From Rhynchopus sp. YZ270_cl-10 (Eukaryota > Euglenozoa > Diplonemea > Diplonemida > Diplonemidae), in assembly GCA_964035575.1 (NCBI GenBank), contig OZ037926.1, positions 372,001-436,000 on the forward strand: a stretch of DNA of 64,000 nt, given 5' to 3'. The first letter of the stretch is position 1. Every line of letters begins with the position of its first letter. The position numbers and the translations under genes were made by a program. Shown here piece by piece: positions 59,633 through 64,000 of this stretch. The notes below the pieces were generated by a model that searched no databases, was not told the origin of the DNA, and worked only from the letters and a program-made list of their open reading frames with translations.

Positions 59633-62632
59633 TCAGTTCAACGTCTCCTCAGCTTCTTCTGTCCCTAAAGGGTACACCTCAGACTCCTGAAGTGGCATCT
59701 CAAAGAGCGGGTTCGCGAGCTCTTTCGGATGCTGCCCCTGCTGCTGACAGCAAAACGCAACAACACACGCAGCTATACCGAGCACGAGCACGCCCACACC
59801 AATGCCGACGTAAAGAACAACGTTGCTGCTCCCACCCGACTCATCCGACTGTGATGATGCTGCTTCACGCTCACATGTGTACGTCCCGTCTGCCAGCGTC
59901 AGGGTTGTGCTGCCTTCACACTCGACCGCATTGCACACACCATTGTGCTGCACTGTGTACGACGCGTCTGTGCTTGTGCAGGTCACCCCGTGGCTCACAG
60001 ACACACCCTCAGAGGAAAGTGCCGCTGCCAGGTTCAGCTTCCCCGAAAGTGCGTCGGCAAGTTTTACTTTGCTGGCACGCACCATGCCCACCACAAGGAC
60101 ACCGGCATACGACACCACAACACGCATGTCCGTCACAGTGCCCAGTGCTTCGCCCATTGTGTCCTCAAAGCGTTCCTTTGCAGCTGTTGCTGTTGTTGTC
60201 CACGAAGACCGTGCCCCCACCCCGTACTCCACAGCAAACCCCATCGGCACTGTCACGTCGTCCGCAAGCAGACACAGAGGAACACCAGGGGGGTGTGCGT
60301 AGCCCTGTGTGTGGCACACACACGTCCCAGCATTGCACGTCGCCTTCGGGTCAAGCCTCCCACTGCGACAGTCTTTGTCAGCTGTGCACAGAGCGTTCAC
60401 AGCAGGAGGCCGTGGTGCAAATGTGGCACCAGCAGGCAGGTCTGTTGGGGTTGCTGTTGGAAGTGCTGTGTCAGGTGCAGGTGTGGGTGGAGCAAAAGAA
60501 GCGCCAGCAGGCAGGTCTGTTGGGGTTGCTGTCGGTGGAAGAGCAGTTGCACCAACAGGAAGTGTTGTTGGCGAAGTGAAGTGGGGCACAGCTGTGGGTG
60601 GTGCAAAAGTAGCGCCAGCAGGCAGGTCTGTTGGGGTTGCTGTCGGTGGAAGAGCAGTTGCACCAGCAGGAAGTGTTGTTGGTGAAGTGAAGTGAGGCAC
60701 AGCTGTGGGTGGTGCAAAAGTAGCACCAGCAGGCAGGTCTGTGGGGGTTGCTGTTGGAAGTGCTGTGTGAGGCACAGGTGTGGGTGGAACTAATGTACCA
60801 GGAATATGGGGAGCAGCTGTCTGGGGCGTTTGTGTGCTGTCTGGTACTCGTGTCATGGGTGTTCGCGTTGCCATGGGTGTTCGTGTGTAGGGTGTCCAGG
60901 GTGTTCGTGTGTAGGGTACTCGTGTCATGGGTGTTTGCGTTGCCGTGGTTCGTGTGTAGGGTACTCGTGTGTCGGGTACTCGTGTCCAGGGTGCTTGTGT
61001 GTCGGGTGCTCGTGTGGGTGTTCGTGTCAAGGGTCTTCGTGTCATGGGTGTTTGCGTTGCCTTGGGTGTTCGTGTGTCGGGTACTTGTGTGTCGGCTACT
61101 CGTGTCAAGGGTGCTCGTGTGTCGGGCATCGGAGTAGGCAAAAAGTGTTCACAACCCCATGAGAGGAAAAAGAAGTTGTCCATGTCTATATCCCAGGGAC
61201 CCGACAGGTCAACAACAAAGTAGTCATCGACAGTGTACTTCCTGCTAGCCGTGAAGGGTTCGCCCTCTGAGAAAACGGGATTCTGGCTGTTGTTATATCT
61301 GACAGTAGAATGCATTACACTACCGAGCTGTGACACAATGTTAAGGGTGCCTGTGCAAGGAATGACCCAGTTGAAAGGGCCCATGCGTGAGAACAGTCTC
61401 TGGTACGTCCCCTCTTGTGGCAGTGTCAGGTACTCAGAGGGGTCAAAGTCCTCTGCAGGTCGAACAACAGGTCCGCCCTCACACTCCCACACAGCCATGA
61501 TGCGAATAGCATTTACATGATCCCAAGTGTTGGTATCGTAGTACATAATTGACATCTCGCCATTTGCAGGATACGAAGCAGTGTAGTTAGCATGTGTTCC
61601 CGCAAGTGACGTGAGTTGGTAACCGTTGCTGTTGAGAAGATATACAACAGCATCGACTCGTGCAACATAGTTCAAGAAGGTCATGTGAACTGTGCCCACA
61701 CACCGAAAGCTCCAGCACTTCCGAAACAGCTTTTCTGTTCCCCGTGAGAATGAAGCATCCAAGGGTGACGACGATTCCGAGCACGCAACAGGTGGGGCAG
61801 GTGTCGGAGGCGCTCGCGTATCGGGTACTGGGGTTGGCGGAAGAGTCGGGAGGGCGGGCACGCTATTGTTACAACCCCATGAGAGGAAAAAGAAGTTGTC
61901 CATGTCTATATCCCAGGGACCCGACAGGTCAACAACAAAGTAGTCATCGACAGTGTACTTCCTGCTAGCCGTGAAGGGTTCGCCCTCTGAGAAAACGGGA
62001 TTCTGGCTGTTGTTATATCTGACAGTAGAATGCATTACACTACCGAGCTGTGACACAATGTTAAGGGTGCCTGTGCAAGGAATGACCCAGTTGAAAGGGC
62101 CCATGCGTGAGAACAGTCTCTGGTACGTCCCCTCTTGTGGCAGTGTCAGGTACTCAGAAGGGTCAAAGTCCTCTGCAGGTCGAACAACAGGTCCGCCCTC
62201 ACACTCCCACACAGCCATGATGCGAATAGCATTTACAGGATCCCAAGTGTTGGTATCGTAGTATAGTATTGACATCTCGCCATTTGCAGGATACGAAGCA
62301 GTGTAGTTAGTATGTGTTCCCGCAAGTGACATGAGTTGGTAACCGTTGCTGTTGAGAAGATATACAACAGCATCGACTCGTGCAACATAGTTCAAGAAGG
62401 TCATGCGAACTGTTCCCACACACTGAAAGCTCCAGCACTTCCGAAACAGCTTTTCTGTCCCCCGTGAGAATGAAGCATCCAAGGGTGACGACGATTCCGA
62501 GCACGCAACAGGTGGGGCAGGTGTCGGAGGCGCTCGCGTATCGGGTGCTGGGGTTGGCGGAAGAGTCGGGAGGGCGGGCACGCCATTGGCAAGCGACAGC
62601 GAGGAGACTGAGAGCAGCACGAGCACACGCAT
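59633..62632 (-). CDS. Mucin-like type I surface protein, copy 2 with duplicated domain
   Basis: 999-residue paralogue of the protein at 41021-43537. It has the same signal peptide (MRVLVLLSVSSLSLANG), Cys-rich EGF-like stretch, juxtamembrane domain, membrane helix (VVLYVGIGVGVLVLGIAAC) and cytoplasmic tail (ANPLFEMPLQESEVYPLG). Its ~240-residue N-terminal Cys domain occurs twice in tandem, separated by the same Pro/Thr spacer (VPALPTLPPTP). The Thr/Pro stalk is shorter in the DTR-type repeats and longer in TDLPAGA-type repeats than in copy 1. The start chosen matches copy 1; an ATG also lies 9 nt upstream. Substitutions between the two genes are scattered and few in the ordered domains, while the stalks differ in repeat number, suggesting recent duplication or gene conversion plus repeat-driven stalk change. 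A surface adhesin or coat role is inferred. Confidence 0.85.
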   Translation of the reverse strand: MRVLVLLSVSSLSLANGVPALPTLPPTPAPDTRAPPTPAPPVACSESSSPLDASFSRGTEKLFRKCWSFQCVGTVRMTFLNYVARVDAVVYLLNSNGYQLMSLAGTHTNYTASYPANGEMSILYYDTNTWDPVNAIRIMAVWECEGGPVVRPAEDFDPSEYLTLPQEGTYQRLFSRMGPFNWVIPCTGTLNIVSQLGSVMHSTVRYNNSQNPVFSEGEPFTASRKYTVDDYFVVDLSGPWDIDMDNFFFLSWGCNNSVPALPTLPPTPVPDTRAPPTPAPPVACSESSSPLDASFSRGTEKLFRKCWSFRCVGTVHMTFLNYVARVDAVVYLLNSNGYQLTSLAGTHANYTASYPANGEMSIMYYDTNTWDHVNAIRIMAVWECEGGPVVRPAEDFDPSEYLTLPQEGTYQRLFSRMGPFNWVIPCTGTLNIVSQLGSVMHSTVRYNNSQNPVFSEGEPFTASRKYTVDDYFVVDLSGPWDIDMDNFFFLSWGCEHFLPTPMPDTRAPLTRVADTQVPDTRTPKATQTPMTRRPLTRTPTRAPDTQAPWTRVPDTRVPYTRTTATQTPMTRVPYTRTPWTPYTRTPMATRTPMTRVPDSTQTPQTAAPHIPGTLVPPTPVPHTALPTATPTDLPAGATFAPPTAVPHFTSPTTLPAGATALPPTATPTDLPAGATFAPPTAVPHFTSPTTLPVGATALPPTATPTDLPAGASFAPPTPAPDTALPTATPTDLPAGATFAPRPPAVNALCTADKDCRSGRLDPKATCNAGTCVCHTQGYAHPPGVPLCLLADDVTVPMGFAVEYGVGARSSWTTTATAAKERFEDTMGEALGTVTDMRVVVSYAGVLVVGMVRASKVKLADALSGKLNLAAALSSEGVSVSHGVTCTSTDASYTVQHNGVCNAVECEGSTTLTLADGTYTCEREAASSQSDESGGSSNVVLYVGIGVGVLVLGIAACVVAFCCQQQGQHPKELANPLFEMPLQESEVYPLGTEEAEETLN
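61151..62590. repeat. 720-bp tandem duplication of surface-protein domain
   Basis: The sequence beginning ACAACCCCATGAGAGGAAA at about 61151 recurs at 61871, and similarity continues for the whole 720-bp period. It preserves frame and duplicates the N-terminal Cys domain together with its Pro/Thr spacer. The two copies differ at scattered positions only. Copy 1 of the gene family has a single domain, so this duplication arose in this gene or was lost in the other. Confidence 0.95.
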
Positions 62633-62800
62633 TGTGTACATGAGGGAGGGATGGTCCTGAGTGGGGTATGATGTTGTGTAGTGTGGTGTGGGTTGAGTGA
62701 CGCCTGGAGTCAGAGAATCGCTGGCTATGGCTGCCAGGGACGCAACTAGACGCGGAATACGCTCAACAACAGTCAACATAATAATACGATAGCCCACTTT

Positions 62801-63322
62801 TCAACTTACCTTCCTTCACCCCCCTGTAAGGGCAACCGTAGGTGAAGTAAGGTATAGTATTGAAATCGATGTGGGGGGGGAGTAAAGGGTCAATTTTACA
62901 AAACCAGATTTTGAGGGAAAAAATAGCCGAAAATGGGCCCCACGTATAAGGAACCGGGCTCATATTTCTCAAAATTTAAGTGGTCAAAAAATTGTCCAAT
63001 TTTCGAGATTGACCCCACCACTGCACGGGCGGATCCCAAAAATGCAAATAAGGACCCTTTTTCAACTTACCTTCCTTCACCCCCCTGTAAGGGCAACCGT
63101 AGGTGAAGTAAGGTATAGTATTGAAATCGATGTGGGGGGGGAGTAAAGGGTCAATTTTACAAAACCAGATTTTGAGGGAAAAAATAGCCGAAAATGGGCC
63201 CCACGTATAAGGAACCGGGCTCATATTTCTCAAAATTTAAGTGGTCAAAAAATTGTCCAATTTTCGAGATTGACCCCACCACTGCACGGGCGGATCCCAA
63301 AAATGCAAATAAGGACCCTTTT
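62801..63322. repeat. Two tandem 261-bp repeats
   Basis: Sequence from TCAACTTACCTTCCTTCACC at 62801 repeats almost perfectly from 63062. Each unit begins with an inverted pair TACCTTCCTTCACC and GGTGAAGTAAGGTA around ~20 nt, contains TATTGAAATCGATGTGGG, and ends with ATTGACCCCACCACTGC followed by GGATCCC. The latter motif also occurs in the hAT-like element at 5015, and TATTGAAATCGAT also near 18650. No coding content. Confidence 0.95.
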
Positions 63323-63433
63323 TAATTTGTTCTCTTGAAATGTGTAATTTCATGTTTTCGCGAAAAAAAATAACAACTGATCCTACAAGGGTTGAAGGAA
63401 GGTGGTTGAAAACAACAAGAACAACAAGAACAA

Positions 63434-63949
63434 CTAATTGCTAGGAAAAAGCGGGGTGTGCTGTGGAAAACTCTGGACGATTATCGAAACCACCGTAGCA
63501 TCTTGGTCATTTGTTGGAGGTGCTGATGCGCCTGGTGTGATCGATGTGTTGTAGTCTGTGCATTCTGTGTTCCTTCCGCACTGCTCCAACGACGACGACA
63601 ATGTGGGGAGCCTGTGGACAAAAACGAGCTGGGACACGCCGAGCCTGCCGAGCCGACGTCCAACAACGCTATCGTCCAGATGGTGCTGGACGAAGGGGAC
63701 AGCCCCTCTTCTTGAACATTTCAGATGCTGGCGTCTCAGTGGGTCTGGCAGCGTACGAAGAGCGTTAGCATACCTGCAGAAGAGCAGAATGCTGGGCGTG
63801 TTGTAGATTATTTCTACAGGATGGAGTTCCACATCACACCCCGTTTTTTTTCCGATAGCAATTACTTGTTTTTTGTTAACTTCACATATTTTCAGCATAC
63901 GACTACACAACTTTGGAAAAAGCTGTTCATACCCCACTTCACACACCAC
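63434..63949 (-). other. Doubtful 171-codon ORF near the right edge
   Basis: Open frame starting MVCEVGYEQLFPKLCSRM and ending at 63434. No family is recognised and it has none of the composition contrast of the other genes. It contains CTGCAG/GTATGC, a perfect match to the donor used elsewhere, so part of it may be an exon and part intron. The GC-rich last 50 bases of the window could be the edge of another minus-strand exon (one frame reads CMTCGQRGG). Recorded only so that it is not overlooked. Confidence 0.2.
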
Positions 63950-64000
63950 CTCTCTGCCCGCACGTCATGCAGCGGACCGCTGCCTCTCCCTGACACCGAT

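Larger units (their letters stand above)
62633..64000. other. Right-edge region
   Basis: Upstream leader of the second surface-protein gene, the 261-bp tandem repeat and one doubtful open frame. The last ~50 bases are GC-rich and may belong to a gene continuing outside the window. Confidence 0.6.

Overview
This window looks like nuclear DNA of a unicellular, centriole-bearing eukaryote. The evidence is short spliceosomal introns, a CPAP/SAS-4 centriole protein, a PPR-type organelle protein, a hormone-sensitive-lipase-type enzyme and large mucin-like surface proteins. I cannot name the species. Coding DNA is GC-richer and nearly free of homopolymers. Intergenic DNA is AT-rich and packed with A/T runs of 8-20 bases. 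All ten genes I call lie on the minus strand, so the window is one unidirectional gene array, an organisation best known from kinetoplastids and dinoflagellates. Ten of eleven inferred introns start with GTATG.

Layout. 1-23686 has no credible gene; it holds many short dispersed repeats, a 633-bp hAT-like element (5015-5647) and a 783-bp MULE-like element (11134-11916). 23687-24340 encodes a PHO80-like cyclin. 26345-27922 encodes a two-exon UDP-galactopyranose mutase. 29216-31338 encodes a coiled-coil protein. 31339-35480 is a transposon graveyard (TIR element, two TA-flanked MITEs, a second MULE-like element). 35481-38030 encodes a hormone-sensitive-lipase-like hydrolase and 38265-39512 a PPR-like protein. 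41021-43537 and 59633-62632 are two paralogous type I membrane mucins that also share 3' flanking sequence; the second carries an internal 720-bp duplication. Between them lie a 1,645-residue coiled-coil gene (44554-49584), a 1,534-bp hAT-like element (50088-51621), a six-exon SAS-4/CPAP gene (54135-56862) and a small three-exon membrane-protein candidate (57970-58495). The right end has a 261-bp tandem duplication.

The most unusual content is non-coding. At least nine families of short (30-170 bp) dispersed motifs recur between genes, several of them hairpins, and every copy I recognised of the non-palindromic families points the same way as the others. Two families (C and D) look like tiny A-tailed SINEs sharing head and tail motifs; two C copies, and one copy of the palindromic family E, sit 2-57 nt past stop codons. 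One 93-bp terminal-inverted-repeat element supplies the 3' splice site of an intron in the 1,645-residue gene, as expected of an introner. All exon joins are inferred from reading frame, splice signals and family motifs, with no transcript data.
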